Source of the DNA: Nocardioides sp.
GTDB taxonomy: Bacteria > Actinomycetota > Actinomycetes > Propionibacteriales > Nocardioidaceae
DNA length: 33,550 nucleotides
Reading direction: 5' to 3'
Assembly (NCBI GenBank): GCA_025965125.1
Contig: JAOPXM010000080.1
Location: forward strand, 1 to 33,550
The notes below the pieces were generated by a model, which was not told where the DNA came from, ran no database searches, and worked only from the letters and a program-made list of their open reading frames with translations. A program made the translations under genes and the position numbers. Below, piece after piece: positions 16,310-25,144 of the stretch; position 1 is the stretch's first letter, and every line of letters starts with the position of its first letter.

Positions 16310-16672
16310 AGGCGATCGCGGACGCATGTGCGATACTCGCCGTGGTTGATACCCGTGGTAGTTCCTGAGAAGGACTTGCCGCCCGAATCGACCCGACGAC
16401 GTTCTCGCCGGTCCCCTCGTGGGTTCGGCACAGTGGAGCCCAGTCGTCACCACACCGCGACGCGGTCGGGGGCAGGTCTGTGACAGCGACCCGCCAGTGA
16501 CACTCAGGACCCGACCCTGCGACCGCGGGAGGCGACGTGAGGTGCCTCCAGTGACGCACCGCGGAGGGTGTCGCCGCCACACGAAGGCTTTGCGTCGCGT
16601 TCTTTGACTTCCCGAGTCCGCGATGCCGGACACGTCCGGCCGCCTCAGGCGCCGGACCGAGGAGCAGCACAC
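16310..16672 (+). promoter_or_regulatory. Long leader region of the RNase E gene
   Basis: This 363-bp gap holds no convincing gene. A weak promoter may lie at 16308-16337 (TGAAGG and GATACT, 18-bp spacing). Near the 3' end, GCCGGAC (16625-16631) is complementary to GTCCGGC (16634-16640), and that same GTCCGG can instead pair with CCGGAC (16652-16657), extended by CGCC/GGCG with one bulged C. The second hairpin ends two nt before the ribosome binding site GAGGAG (16659-16664). The two pairings exclude each other. Long leaders are known to mediate RNase E autoregulation in E. coli; the same here is inference. Confidence 0.45.
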
Positions 16673-19600
16673 ATGGCTGACGACGACTTCCAGGTCTCAC
16701 CCACCACCGCACCCACCACAGCACCCACCGACGCGACGGGCGGTGCCCAGCCCGCGGAGAGGGCCGCCAAGAAGGCCCCGGCCAAGAAGGCCGCCGCCAA
16801 GAAGGCCCCGGCCAAGAAGGCGGCCGCGAAGAAGGCCCCGGCCAAGAAGGCCGCGAAGAAGGCCGCCCCCGCGGCCGAGGACGGCGGTGCGGCCCAGACC
16901 GCCGACGCTCCCGCCGCCAAGGCCACCGCCAAGAAGGCGTCAACCAAGAAGAGCGCGGCCAAGAAGGCCGCTCCCGACTCGACCGAAGGCACCGCCGGGG
17001 ACTCCGGCGCCGGGGCGCCCACGGGTGCCGCTGGCACGATGCTGCTGTTCAAGGCACCCGAGCCCACCGCGGCGCCCGCTCGTAGGGGTCGCAAGACGGC
17101 GGAACCCGACACGTCGATGGAGGCCCGGCAGCCGGTAGCCGCCCCCGACGCCGACTCCGACACAGGCGAGAAGTCCAGCGAGAAGACCGGTGAGCGGTCC
17201 GGCCAGGCCCGCAAGCGACCGGCGAAGAAGACTGCCGCCGGCACCCCGCGGGTTGCCAAGGAAACCCCCACGACCGACGAGCCCGACGACGACGACTCCG
17301 AGGACGGCGACGAGGACGGCGGCCCGCGCCGCCGCCGTCGCCGTGGTGGACGCCGTCGCCGCAAGTCCGGTGAGGGCGGCGACGCACAGGACGAGAGTGG
17401 GGACGAGCCCAGCGACGAGCGGTCCGACGACGACGCGGACCAGGACGACTCGGGCGGCGAGGCCACCTCACGCCGCCGGCGTCGTCGGCGCCGTCCCGGC
17501 GAGGACGGTGGCGACGGTGGCGACGACCCCCAGAACACCGTCACCCGGGTGCGCAAGCAGCGCTCCGCGGAGGACGAGATCACCGCGATCTCGGGGTCCA
17601 CACGGCTCGAGGCCAAGAAGCAGCGCCGCCGCGACGGTCGCGAGGCCGGCCGTCGCCGCGCACCCATCGTCAGCGAGGCCGAGTTCCTCGCTCGCCGCGA
17701 GTCGGTCGATCGGACCATGGTCATCCGGCAGAGCAAGGACCTCACCCAGATCGGTGTCCTCGAGGACAAGGTCCTCGTCGAGCACTATGTCGCCCGGGAG
17801 TCCCAGACCTCGCTGATCGGCAACGTCTACCTCGGGCGGGTGCAGAACGTGCTGCCCTCGATGGAAGCCGCGTTCATCGACATCGGCAAGGGCCGCAACG
17901 CCGTGCTGTACGCCGGCGAGGTCAACTGGTCCTCGCTCGGTCACCGTGAGGGGCAGGCCCGCAAGATCGAGTCGGTGCTCACCTCTGGCCAGTCGATCCT
18001 GGTGCAGGTCACCAAGGACCCGATCGGTCACAAGGGTGCCCGCCTGAGCAGCCAGGTCAGCCTGGCCGGCCGGTTCCTGGTCTACGTGCCCGACGGCACC
18101 ACCAGCGGCATCTCCCGCAAGCTGCCCGACACCGAGCGCAGCCGCCTCAAGGCCCTGCTCAAGGAGATCGTCCCCGAGACCGCCGGCGTCATCGTCCGCA
18201 CCGCCGCCGAGGGCGCCAGCGAGGACGAGCTCACCCGCGATGTCGAACGCCTCAAGGCGCGCTGGGAGGACATCGAGGCCAAGCTCAACGGCAACTCCCC
18301 GCAGCTGCTGTACGGCGAGCCCGACCTCACCCTCAAGGTGGTCCGCGACCTCTTCACCGAGGACTTCAAGAAGCTCGTCATCCAGGGCGAGGACGCCTGG
18401 GACACCGTGACCAACTACGTGTCTCACGTCGCGCCCGACCTGCAGGACCGCGTGGAGCGCTACGTCCCCGACAACGGCAAGGACATCTTCGCGTCCTACC
18501 GCGTCGACGAGCAGATCGCCAAGGGCCTGGACCGCAAGGTCTGGCTGCCCTCGGGCGGCTCGCTGGTGATCGACCGCACCGAGGCCTTGACCGTGGTCGA
18601 CGTCAACACCGGCAAGTTCACGGGGTCCGGCGGCAACCTCGAGGAGACCGTCACCAAGAACAACCTCGAGGCCGCGGAGGAGATGGTCCGCCAGCTCCGG
18701 CTGCGAGACATCGGCGGCATCATCGTCATCGACTTCATCGACATGGTCCTGGAGTCCAACCGCGACCTGGTGCTGCGTCGACTGGTCGAGTGCCTGGGCC
18801 GTGACCGCACCAGGCACCAGGTCGCCGAGGTCACGTCGCTGGGCCTGGTCCAGATGACGCGCAAGCGGATCGGCACCGGCCTGGTCGAGTCGTTCAGCGA
18901 ACCCTGCGACAAGTGCCAGGGCCGGGGTGTCGTCATCAAGGACACCCCCGTCGAACCTCGTAGGTCCGACGACGACGGCAACCGCGGTGGGCGCCGCACC
19001 CGCGGAGGACGCGGACGTGGCCAGGGCGACGACCAGCCACACGACCACCAGCATGACCACCAGCAGGGCAACGGTTCGGCGAAGTCCGGGCCGCCGACGC
19101 CCAAGGACGTGGCCTTGATGCCGCGCCACGAGCAGGCCGAGTCCGAGCCGCAGGACGAGCCTGCCGCCGAGAACGAGGCCGGGCCAGACGCCGAGAGCCA
19201 GGACCACGTCGAGCCGGCAGCCCCGAAGGTCGTCACCCGCAGCCGCCGCCGTGGTGGTGCTCGCGCGACGGCCGAGACCGCCTCCGGCGAGACCACCGAC
19301 TCTGTGCAGGCCGACTCTGTGCCGGCCGCCGACGTCGAGTCGGAAGCCGTCGCACCGCCCGAGCGTGAGCCCGAGGCCGACGCGCCCGCGGAACCCGCGA
19401 CGACCGAACCGGCCATTTCCGGGCCGCCCAAGGTCGTGACGCGGACGCGCACCCGGAGCACCAGTCGGCGCTCCACGGCCCCGGTGGTGCTGGAGCCTGC
19501 CCCGATGATCGTGAGCTCCGAGCCGGCCCCGGCCGAGGCGGCCACCCCCGTCGTGGCTCCCGAGCCGCCCCGGGTCGTCACCCGCACGCGCGGTCGCAGC

Positions 19601-19717
19601 GCCAGCCGCCCGGCGGGTCCGCCCGCGGGCGGAACCGACGCCGAATCGGCAGCGGAGGGCTCGGTGGCCACCGTGGAGCACGTCCCGGTCAAGAAGAAGG
19701 GCTCCCGCAAGCGCTGA
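16673..19717 (+). CDS. rne: Ribonuclease E/G
   Basis: A 1014-residue endoribonuclease that starts mRNA decay and processes rRNA and tRNA precursors. As in other actinobacterial RNase E proteins, the catalytic core is central. Residues 33-66 form a lysine/alanine repeat with a 10-residue period (KKAPAKKAAA). About 200-290 is acidic and arginine-rich (GGPRRRRRRGG, SRRRRRRRRPG). The S1 domain begins near 365 (GNVYLGRVQNVLPSMEAAFIDIG). The metal-binding aspartates are D643 (VVDVNTGKF) and D687 (IVIDFIDM); the zinc-link cysteines are C745 and C748 (CDKCQGRG). The C-terminal tail has three copies of a P(K/R)VVTR(S/T)R motif, starting at about 851, 919 and 966. The start giving MADDDFQ at 16673 has GAGGAG upstream. 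It leads into rplU. Confidence 0.95.
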   Translation: MADDDFQVSPTTAPTTAPTDATGGAQPAERAAKKAPAKKAAAKKAPAKKAAAKKAPAKKAAKKAAPAAEDGGAAQTADAPAAKATAKKASTKKSAAKKAAPDSTEGTAGDSGAGAPTGAAGTMLLFKAPEPTAAPARRGRKTAEPDTSMEARQPVAAPDADSDTGEKSSEKTGERSGQARKRPAKKTAAGTPRVAKETPTTDEPDDDDSEDGDEDGGPRRRRRRGGRRRRKSGEGGDAQDESGDEPSDERSDDDADQDDSGGEATSRRRRRRRRPGEDGGDGGDDPQNTVTRVRKQRSAEDEITAISGSTRLEAKKQRRRDGREAGRRRAPIVSEAEFLARRESVDRTMVIRQSKDLTQIGVLEDKVLVEHYVARESQTSLIGNVYLGRVQNVLPSMEAAFIDIGKGRNAVLYAGEVNWSSLGHREGQARKIESVLTSGQSILVQVTKDPIGHKGARLSSQVSLAGRFLVYVPDGTTSGISRKLPDTERSRLKALLKEIVPETAGVIVRTAAEGASEDELTRDVERLKARWEDIEAKLNGNSPQLLYGEPDLTLKVVRDLFTEDFKKLVIQGEDAWDTVTNYVSHVAPDLQDRVERYVPDNGKDIFASYRVDEQIAKGLDRKVWLPSGGSLVIDRTEALTVVDVNTGKFTGSGGNLEETVTKNNLEAAEEMVRQLRLRDIGGIIVIDFIDMVLESNRDLVLRRLVECLGRDRTRHQVAEVTSLGLVQMTRKRIGTGLVESFSEPCDKCQGRGVVIKDTPVEPRRSDDDGNRGGRRTRGGRGRGQGDDQPHDHQHDHQQGNGSAKSGPPTPKDVALMPRHEQAESEPQDEPAAENEAGPDAESQDHVEPAAPKVVTRSRRRGGARATAETASGETTDSVQADSVPAADVESEAVAPPEREPEADAPAEPATTEPAISGPPKVVTRTRTRSTSRRSTAPVVLEPAPMIVSSEPAPAEAATPVVAPEPPRVVTRTRGRSASRPAGPPAGGTDAESAAEGSVATVEHVPVKKKGSRKR
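16769..16870 (+). repeat. In-frame 30-bp repeats encoding KKAPAKKAAA
   Basis: About three tandem units of 30 bp built from GCCAAGAAGGCCCCG-like blocks encode residues 33-66 of RNase E. The encoded sequence resembles histone H1-like or HupB tails and is strongly basic. Such DNA is prone to slippage, so copy number may vary between strains. Confidence 0.8.
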
Positions 19718-19719
19718 GA

Positions 19720-19761
19720 GCCCCCGGGGGCAGCGGGTGCCCGGCGTACGCCGCCCGTTTT
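19720..19761 (+). terminator. Possible rne terminator
   Basis: Directly after the rne stop are several short self-complementary stretches: GCCCCCGGGGGC (19720-19731), GGGCA pairing with TGCCC (19728-19742), and CGGCGTACGCCG (19742-19753), followed by TTTT at 19758-19761. The structure is ambiguous and overlaps the rplU promoter, so termination may be partial. Confidence 0.3.
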
Positions 19762-19788
19762 GCGCTCGACCGGCCCGATCCGTACCAT
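19760..19788 (+). promoter_or_regulatory. Promoter of rplU-rpmA
   Basis: TTGCGC (19760-19765) and TACCAT (19783-19788) are separated by exactly 17 bp, a good sigma-A promoter. Transcription would start near 19795 and leave a leader of about 125 nt. Confidence 0.6.
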
Positions 19789-19793
19789 TGACC

Positions 19794-19920
19794 CTCGGTG
19801 CGCTCACGCGCGCCCGACTTCTGCGTGGCACCTTCCCTTCCGTTCGCTCGACTGGCGGCGGTGCGGACGGAAGCCCCCGAGTCACACTCAGACGCAAGAC
19901 GAAGATCGAAGGAGACCGCG
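19794..19920 (+). promoter_or_regulatory. Structured 5' leader of rplU, likely r-protein leader
   Basis: The leader contains a 10-bp stem, TTCCGTTCGC (19838-19847) with GCGGACGGAA (19863-19872), with a 15-nt loop and one T-G pair. An outer CTCGG (19794-19798) can pair with CCGAG (19877-19881). The ribosome binding site AAGGAG is at 19909-19914. Ribosomal protein operons are often controlled by the protein binding its own leader; L21 leaders are known in other phyla. Whether this matches a described class cannot be judged without covariance search. Confidence 0.5.
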
Positions 19921-20229
19921 GTGTACGCGATCGTGCGCGCAGGCGCCAAGCAGCAGAAGGTTGCCGTCGGCGACGTCATCGAGATCGACAAGGTGACGAC
20001 CGAGGTGGGCCAGACGCTGAGCCTCCCCGTGGTCCTCGCTGTCGACGGTGAGTCGGTGACCTCGGACGCTGCCAAGCTCGGCAAGGCGTCGGTGACCGTC
20101 GAGGTCCTCGGTGCCATCAAGGGCCCCAAGATCATCATCCAGAAGTACAAGAACAAGACCGGCTACAAGAAGCGCCAGGGACACCGCCAGAAGTACACCC
20201 AGGTCAAGGTCACCGACATCTCCCTCTGA
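19921..20229 (+). CDS. rplU: 50S ribosomal protein L21 (bL21)
   Basis: A 102-residue ribosomal protein of the large subunit that contacts 23S r[28 protein letters not shown] at the start and the basic [25 protein letters not shown] at the end are the family signature. Translation starts at a GTG at 19921 with AAGGAG 6 nt upstream; the frame is open for another 41 codons upstream but that part is the leader. rplU-rpmA-obgE is one of the most conserved bacterial gene orders. Confidence 0.98.
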   Translation: MYAIVRAGAKQQKVAVGDVIEIDKVTTEVGQTLSLPVVLAVDGESVTSDAAKLGKASVTVEVLGAIKGPKIIIQKYKNKTGYKKRQGHRQKYTQVKVTDISL

Positions 20230-20272
20230 GCGCTGCTCCGAGAAGTTCAGCTCCGAGACGACAGGACACGAA

Positions 20273-20527
20273 ATGGCTCACAAGAAGGGTGCGGCGTCCA
20301 CCAAGAACGGCCGCGACTCGAATTCCCAGCGCCTCGGCGTCAAGCGCTACGGCGGCCAGGTCGTCAACGCCGGCGAGATCATCGTGCGCCAGCGTGGCAC
20401 CCACTTCCACCCGGGTAGCGGCGTGGGCCGCGGCGGCGACGACACCCTGTTCGCGCTGATCCCCGGTGCGGTCGAGTTCGGCACGCGGCGTGGTCGTCGC
20501 GTCGTCAACATCGTCCCGGGCGAGTGA
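20273..20527 (+). CDS. rpmA: 50S ribosomal protein L27 (bL27)
   Basis: An 84-residue ribosomal protein located near the peptidyl transferase centre. [29 protein letters not shown] followed by [29 protein letters not shown] is fully typical. The protein begins directly with MAHKKG, so it is not the Firmicute form that needs proteolytic trimming of an N-terminal extension. It lies 43 bp after rplU and is followed by a strong hairpin before obgE. Confidence 0.98.
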   Translation: MAHKKGAASTKNGRDSNSQRLGVKRYGGQVVNAGEIIVRQRGTHFHPGSGVGRGGDDTLFALIPGAVEFGTRRGRRVVNIVPGE

Positions 20528-20552
20528 CCTGACGCTCGTCCCCCTGTTTCAC

Positions 20553-20583
20553 CGAAGGGCGTCCCGGTTCGGGGCGTCCTTCG
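20553..20583 (+). terminator. Terminator or attenuator between rpmA and obgE
   Basis: CGAAGGGCGTCCCG (20553-20566) pairs with CGGGGCGTCCTTCG (20570-20583), 14 bp with two G-U pairs and a 3-nt loop, followed by TTCATTT. This is a credible intrinsic terminator that would separate abundant r-protein mRNA from obgE, perhaps with read-through. Confidence 0.7.
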
Positions 20584-20589
20584 TTCATT

Positions 20590-20626
20590 TGGTCTCGAGA
20601 CGATTGCCCAGCAACCTCCTCGACCA
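20590..20626. repeat. Degenerate copy of a GGTTTCGAGAC...CTCCTCAACCA-type intergenic repeat
   Basis: TGGTCTCGAGACG (20590-20602) and CCTCCTCGACCA (20615-20626) flank a short centre. From memory, similar elements ending in TGGTTTCGAGAC and TGGTTGAGGAGG recur in Nocardioides intergenic regions. A related sequence occurs at 33173-33222 in this window. The element ends just before the obgE ribosome binding site. Confidence 0.4.
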
Positions 20627-20641
20627 ACGGAAGGAACCACC

Positions 20642-22180
20642 ATGGCCGTCCCGACGTTCGTCGACCGGGTCTCGCTGCACATCAGCGCCGGGCGGGGCGG
20701 CAACGGCGTGGCCTCGGTGCACCGCGAGAAGTTCAAGCCCCTCGGCGGACCCGACGGTGGCAACGGCGGGCCGGGTGGCTCGGTCATCCTGCGCGTCGAC
20801 CCCGACGTCACGACCCTGATCGACTACCACCACAGCCCCAAGCGCAAGGCGGAGTCCGGCGGCCATGGTGCGGGCGCTCACAAGAACGGCGGTCACGGCC
20901 AGGACATGGTGCTGCCCGTCCCCGACGGCACGATCGTGAGCGACGCCCGGGGCAACGTCCTCGCCGACATGCTGGGCGCGGGCACCGAGATCGTGATCGC
21001 CCAGGGCGGTCGCGGCGGTCTCGGCAACGCCGCGCTGGCGTCTTCCAAGCGCAAGGCGCCCGGCTTCGCGCTTCTCGGCGAGCCCGGCGACGAGCTCGAG
21101 ATCGTCCTCGAGCTCAAGATCGTCGCCGACATCGGGCTCGTGGGCTTCCCGAGCGCCGGCAAGTCCAGCCTGATCGCCGCGATGTCTCGGGCCCGACCCA
21201 AGATCGCCGAATACCCGTTCACCACGCTGGTGCCCAACCTGGGCGTCGTCACCGCGGGGGAGACCACGTTCACCGTGGCCGACGTGCCCGGTCTGATCGA
21301 GGGCGCCAGCGACGGACGTGGCCTGGGCCACGACTTCCTGCGCCACATCGAGCGCTGTGCCGCGCTCGTCCACGTGATCGACACCGCCACGATGGAACCC
21401 GGCCGCAACCCGGCCGAGGACCTGGACATCATCGAGAACGAGCTCACCCGGTACGGCGGCCTAGAGGACCGCCCGCGCCTGGTGGCGCTGAACAAGATCG
21501 ACGTGCCCGACGGCCGCGACATCTCCGACATCACCATCGACGACCTCCGGGCCCGCGGCCTGCGGGTGATCCCGGTGTCCGCGGCTTCCGGCGAAGGGAT
21601 GCGCGAGCTGACGTTCGCGATGGCCGAGATCGTCGCCACGGCCCGGGCCGAGACCCCGGCCGTCGAGACCCAACGGATCGTGCTGCGCCCGCCGAGTGCG
21701 GACGGCGGCGACGACTTCTCGGTCACCGAGACCGGCGAGGGCTGGCGGGTGCGCGGGGTGAAGCCCGAGCGCTGGGTGCGCCAGACCGACTTCAGCAACG
21801 ACGAGGCCGTGGGCTTCCTCGCCGACCGCCTCAACCGGCTCGGGGTCGAGACGCGGCTGGTCTCCCTCGGCGCCCAGGAGGGCGACGCGGTCCTCATCGG
21901 CGATCCCGACAACGCGGTCGTCTTCGACTTCAAGCCCGGGATCGACGCCGGCGTCGAGATGCTCGGTCGCCGCGGCGAGGACCAGCGCTTCGACGAGAAG
22001 CGCCCGGCACACAAGCGCCGCCGCGACATCCAGGAAGGCATGGAGGACCGGGCCGAGACGGAGACCCGTGCCGACGTCGCGCGCCGTCTCGCGGCGAGCG
22101 GCCCCACGTCGTACGTCGTGGGCTCGAGGGACGACCCGGACTGGGCGGAGGACGATCCCGGCGCGGGTGACGGTCGATGA
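20642..22180 (+). CDS. obgE: GTPase ObgE/CgtA
   Basis: A 512-residue essential GTPase involved in 50S assembly and stress control. The glycine-rich Obg domain covers residues 2-160 ([63 protein letters not shown]). The G domain has the P-loop GFPSAGKSS from residue 168, G3 at DVPGLIEGA and G4 NKID. A C-terminal OCT domain follows at about 350-440 ([44 protein letters not shown]), as in actinobacterial and Firmicute Obg, and then a charged tail of about 70 residues. AAGGAA at 20631-20636 is a good ribosome binding site for the ATG at 20642. The stop overlaps the proB start. Confidence 0.97.
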   Translation: MAVPTFVDRVSLHISAGRGGNGVASVHREKFKPLGGPDGGNGGPGGSVILRVDPDVTTLIDYHHSPKRKAESGGHGAGAHKNGGHGQDMVLPVPDGTIVSDARGNVLADMLGAGTEIVIAQGGRGGLGNAALASSKRKAPGFALLGEPGDELEIVLELKIVADIGLVGFPSAGKSSLIAAMSRARPKIAEYPFTTLVPNLGVVTAGETTFTVADVPGLIEGASDGRGLGHDFLRHIERCAALVHVIDTATMEPGRNPAEDLDIIENELTRYGGLEDRPRLVALNKIDVPDGRDISDITIDDLRARGLRVIPVSAASGEGMRELTFAMAEIVATARAETPAVETQRIVLRPPSADGGDDFSVTETGEGWRVRGVKPERWVRQTDFSNDEAVGFLADRLNRLGVETRLVSLGAQEGDAVLIGDPDNAVVFDFKPGIDAGVEMLGRRGEDQRFDEKRPAHKRRRDIQEGMEDRAETETRADVARRLAASGPTSYVVGSRDDPDWAEDDPGAGDGR

Positions 22181-23292
22181 CCACCCGCACCGAGGTCACC
22201 GATGCGAAGCGCATCGTGGTCAAGGTCGGGTCATCCTCGCTCACGACCGCGGCCGGCGGTATCGACCCGGGACGGATCAGTGCACTCGTCGACGTCGTGG
22301 CCGCCGCGAAGCTGCGCGGCACGGAGGTCGTGCTCGTCTCCTCGGGCGCCATCGCGGCCGGACTCTCCCCGCTCGGCCTGAAGCGACGACCCCGGGGGCT
22401 TCCGGCGCAGCAGGCCGCGGCGTCCGTTGGCCAGGGGCTTCTGGTACACCGCTACACCGAGGAGCTCGCCCGGCACGGCGTGGTCGCCGGGCAGGTGCTG
22501 CTCACGGTCGATGACGTCACCCGGCGCTCGCACTACCGCAACGCCTTCCAGACGTTCGCCAAGCTGCTCGAGCTCGGCGTACTGCCGATCGTCAACGAGA
22601 ACGACACCGTCGCCACGTCCGAGATCCGCTTCGGCGACAACGACCGACTGGCGGCACTCGTCGCGCACCTCGTCCATGCCGATCTGCTGGTGCTGCTCTC
22701 CGACGTCGACGGCCTGTACGACGCCAACCCGTCGCGGCCCGGCAGCTCGCTGATCACCGACGTGGCCTCGTCCCTCGACCTGGACCGCGTCCGGCTCGGG
22801 TCCACCGGCGGCGCCGGCGTGGGCACCGGCGGGATGCACACCAAGGTCGAAGCGGCACGCATCGCGACCGGCGCCGGCATCCCCGTCGTCCTCACCTCGG
22901 CCGACCGGGCCGCGGCGGCGCTCACAGGCGAACGCGTCGGCACGCTGTTCCACAGCACCGGACGCCGACGCCCCACGCGACTGCTCTGGCTCGCCCACGC
23001 CACCGAACCGAAGGGCTGCATCCTGCTCGACTCGGGGGCGGTGCGCGCGGTGGTCGAACGCCGGGCCTCCCTGCTCGCCGCGGGCGTCACCGGGTCCACC
23101 GGTGCCTTCGTTGCCGGAGACCCGGTGGACCTCGCCGGGCCCGACGGGGTCCCCGTGGCGCGCGGGCTGGTGAACTTCGACGCCACCGAGATCCCGAATC
23201 TCGTGGGGCGGTCATCGAAGGACCTCAAGCGTGACCTGGGTGCCGCCTACGAGCGCGAGGTCGTCCACCGCGACGACCTGGTCCTGCTCTGA
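22177..23292 (+). CDS. proB: Glutamate 5-kinase
   Basis: A 371-residue enzyme that phosphorylates glutamate in the first step of proline synthesis, usually inhibited by proline. The amino acid kinase domain is at about 10-260 ([102 protein letters not shown]). A PUA domain follows at about 280-360. The ATG at 22177 overlaps the obgE stop (ATGA), implying coupled translation. The next enzyme of the pathway, ProA, is not in the window; its usual place after proB is taken by a nucleotidyltransferase gene. Confidence 0.97.
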   Translation: MTTRTEVTDAKRIVVKVGSSSLTTAAGGIDPGRISALVDVVAAAKLRGTEVVLVSSGAIAAGLSPLGLKRRPRGLPAQQAAASVGQGLLVHRYTEELARHGVVAGQVLLTVDDVTRRSHYRNAFQTFAKLLELGVLPIVNENDTVATSEIRFGDNDRLAALVAHLVHADLLVLLSDVDGLYDANPSRPGSSLITDVASSLDLDRVRLGSTGGAGVGTGGMHTKVEAARIATGAGIPVVLTSADRAAAALTGERVGTLFHSTGRRRPTRLLWLAHATEPKGCILLDSGAVRAVVERRASLLAAGVTGSTGAFVAGDPVDLAGPDGVPVARGLVNFDATEIPNLVGRSSKDLKRDLGAAYEREVVHRDDLVLL

Positions 23293-23912
23293 TGGACCCG
23301 GAGGACGAGGCCTTCTACCGCCGGTACGGTCCCTGGGACCCGCTCCTGCCCGGACAGGTCCGTGGTTTCCTGGGGGACTTCGCGGGGCCGTGGTGGATCG
23401 TCGGCGGATGGGCGATCGAAGCATTCACCGGCCAGGCACGCCGCCACGAGGACGTCGACGTGGTGATCTTCCGGCGCGACCTGTCGTCGTTGCGAGAGGC
23501 GCTGAAGGAGTTCCACCTGTGGTCGGCGGGCTCGGGCGCTCTGCGACCCCTCAACGACGACTACCCGGACCTGCACCCCGAAGCATCCCAGGTGTGGGTC
23601 CGCGAGCACGCGCTTGCGCCCTGGGTCGCCGACATCATCGTCAATGACGACCACGAGGGACTGTGGGTCAACAAGCGTTGGGCCGAGCACGTCGCTCCGC
23701 TCGATGAGGTCACCTGGGTCGGCGACGACGGCATCCGCTACCTGGCACCGGAACTGGTCCTCCTGCACAAGGCCAGGCTCCTCCGAGCCAAGGACGACCG
23801 GGATCTCTCTGTCACCTGGCCGCTGCTCGCTGACGACCGCAGGGCGTGGCTGCTCGACGCCCTGCGCATCGTCGAGCCCGGGCATGCCTGGATCGAGGCG
23901 CTCGGTGGCTGA
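23292..23912 (+). CDS. ANT(2'')-like nucleotidyltransferase-fold protein
   Basis: A 206-residue cytosolic protein. [31 protein letters not shown] carries the GG...W and DxD signature of small nucleotidyltransferases, with metal-binding candidates D54 and D56 and a third acid at D114 ([10 protein letters not shown]). The overall pattern resembles the aminoglycoside-2''-adenylyltransferase-like family (PF10706). Many chromosomal members have no shown antibiotic activity, so resistance should not be inferred. The ATG at 23292 overlaps the proB stop (TGATG), so it is co-translated with obgE and proB. Its C-terminal half ([27 protein letters not shown]) fits the same family. The natural substrate is unknown. 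Confidence 0.78.
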   Translation: MDPEDEAFYRRYGPWDPLLPGQVRGFLGDFAGPWWIVGGWAIEAFTGQARRHEDVDVVIFRRDLSSLREALKEFHLWSAGSGALRPLNDDYPDLHPEASQVWVREHALAPWVADIIVNDDHEGLWVNKRWAEHVAPLDEVTWVGDDGIRYLAPELVLLHKARLLRAKDDRDLSVTWPLLADDRRAWLLDALRIVEPGHAWIEALGG

Positions 23913-23935
23913 CCCGGTGTGAGCGGGCCTCGCGG

Positions 23936-23964
23936 TTCGAACCTCGCGGGGCGCGCCGTACGCT
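23936..23964 (+). promoter_or_regulatory. Promoter of the cysteine desulfurase-mnmA operon
   Basis: TTCGAA (23936-23941) and TACGCT (23959-23964) are 17 bp apart. The -35 lies within a perfect 10-bp palindrome GGTTCGAACC (23934-23943), which is flanked by two copies of CCTCGCGG. The ATG follows 10 nt after the -10, so the leader is absent or only a few nucleotides. Confidence 0.55.
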
Positions 23965-23974
23965 TGGGGACGAC

Positions 23975-25144
23975 ATGAACAGCACCGTCTACCTCGACCA
24001 TGCCGCGACCACCCCCATGGTCCCCGCGGCGGTGGAGGCGATGACGGCGCATCTGCTCGACGTCGGCAACCCGAGCTCGCTGCACGCATCCGGGCGGCAG
24101 GCCAGGCGGGTGGTCGAGGAGTCGCGCGAGACCATCGCGCAGGCGATGAACTGCCGGCCGGGTGAGGTCGTCTTCACCTCGGGTGGCACCGAGGCCGACA
24201 ACCTCGCGGTCAAGGGCATCTACTGGGCCCGCCGCGACGTCGACCCACGTCGTAGGCGCATCCTCGCCACGGCTATCGAGCACCACGCCGTGCTGGACCC
24301 CCTGCACTGGCTCGGCGAGCGCGAGGGCGCGGAGATCGAGCTGCTTCCCGTCGACTCGGACGGTCGGGTCGACCTCGACGCGCTGCGCGCCTCGCTCGCA
24401 TCCGACCCGGCGTCGGTCGCGCTCGCCTCGGTGATGTGGGCCAACAACGAGGTGGGGACACTCGAGCCGATCGAGGAGATCGTCGCGATCGCCGCGCAGC
24501 ACGGGGTCCCCGTCCACACCGACGCGGTCCAGGCCGTCGGTGCCGTCCCCGTGGACTTCGCGGGCTCTGGCGTCGACGCGCTGACGCTCACCGGCCACAA
24601 GGTGGGCGGGCCGTACGGCGTGGGCGCGCTGCTCGTACGCCGCGAGGTCGACGTGACCGCGCTCGTGCACGGAGGGGGCCAGGAGCGCGACATCCGCAGC
24701 GGCACCATCGACACCCCAGCGATCGCCGGGCTGGCGGCGGCCGTCGAGCTGTCGGTCAAGCACCAGGCCGAGCACGCGACCCGCGTCGCGCTGCTCCGCG
24801 ACGACCTGATCGCGGGGGTGCGCCACGTCGTACCGGACGCGATCCTGAACGGCGACCCGACGCTCCGGCTGCCCGGCAACGCCCACTTCAGCTTCCCGGG
24901 CTGCGAGGGTGACTCGCTGCTGATGCTCCTCGATGCCCGCGGGATCGAGTGCTCGACCGGCTCGGCCTGCTCTGCCGGCGTGCCGCAGGCCTCCCACGTG
25001 CTGCTGGCCATGGGTCGCGCCGAGGAGGAGGCCCGCAGCTCGCTGCGGTTCTCGCTCGGTCACACGTCCACCGAGGCCGACGTCCGTGCGGTGGTCGAGG
25101 CGATCGCCCCGTGCGTCGAGCGGGCCCGGGCCGCCAAAGCATGA
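23975..25144 (+). CDS. Cysteine desulfurase (NifS/IscS-like)
   Basis: A 389-residue PLP enzyme that takes sulfur from cysteine as an enzyme-bound persulfide. [10 protein letters not shown] opens the protein; [51 protein letters not shown] and the PLP lysine K209 in LTGHKVGGP are seen. The persulfide cysteine is C332 in STGSACSAG, and the C-terminal [15 protein letters not shown] is typical. The direct overlap with mnmA (ATGA) makes this the sulfur donor for tRNA 2-thiouridine, though iron-sulfur cluster supply is also possible. The start at 23975 places [13 protein letters not shown] as the N-terminus; the frame is open upstream inside the previous gene. Confidence 0.95.
   Translation: MNSTVYLDHAATTPMVPAAVEAMTAHLLDVGNPSSLHASGRQARRVVEESRETIAQAMNCRPGEVVFTSGGTEADNLAVKGIYWARRDVDPRRRRILATAIEHHAVLDPLHWLGEREGAEIELLPVDSDGRVDLDALRASLASDPASVALASVMWANNEVGTLEPIEEIVAIAAQHGVPVHTDAVQAVGAVPVDFAGSGVDALTLTGHKVGGPYGVGALLVRREVDVTALVHGGGQERDIRSGTIDTPAIAGLAAAVELSVKHQAEHATRVALLRDDLIAGVRHVVPDAILNGDPTLRLPGNAHFSFPGCEGDSLLMLLDARGIECSTGSACSAGVPQASHVLLAMGRAEEEARSSLRFSLGHTSTEADVRAVVEAIAPCVERARAAKA

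Noticed and set aside
16419-16607. Small open frame of 62 codons in the rne leader
   Set aside because: Arg/Pro-rich translation typical of chance frames in high-GC DNA, no ribosome binding site and no recognisable domain.
17468-19897. Long minus-strand open frame across rne and the rplU leader
   Set aside because: Low-complexity translation with no domain; the plus strand carries clear RNase E motifs.
23292-23912. Reading the nucleotidyltransferase as an aminoglycoside resistance gene
   Set aside because: Only fold-level motifs are shared and the operon context is housekeeping, so a resistance label is not supported.
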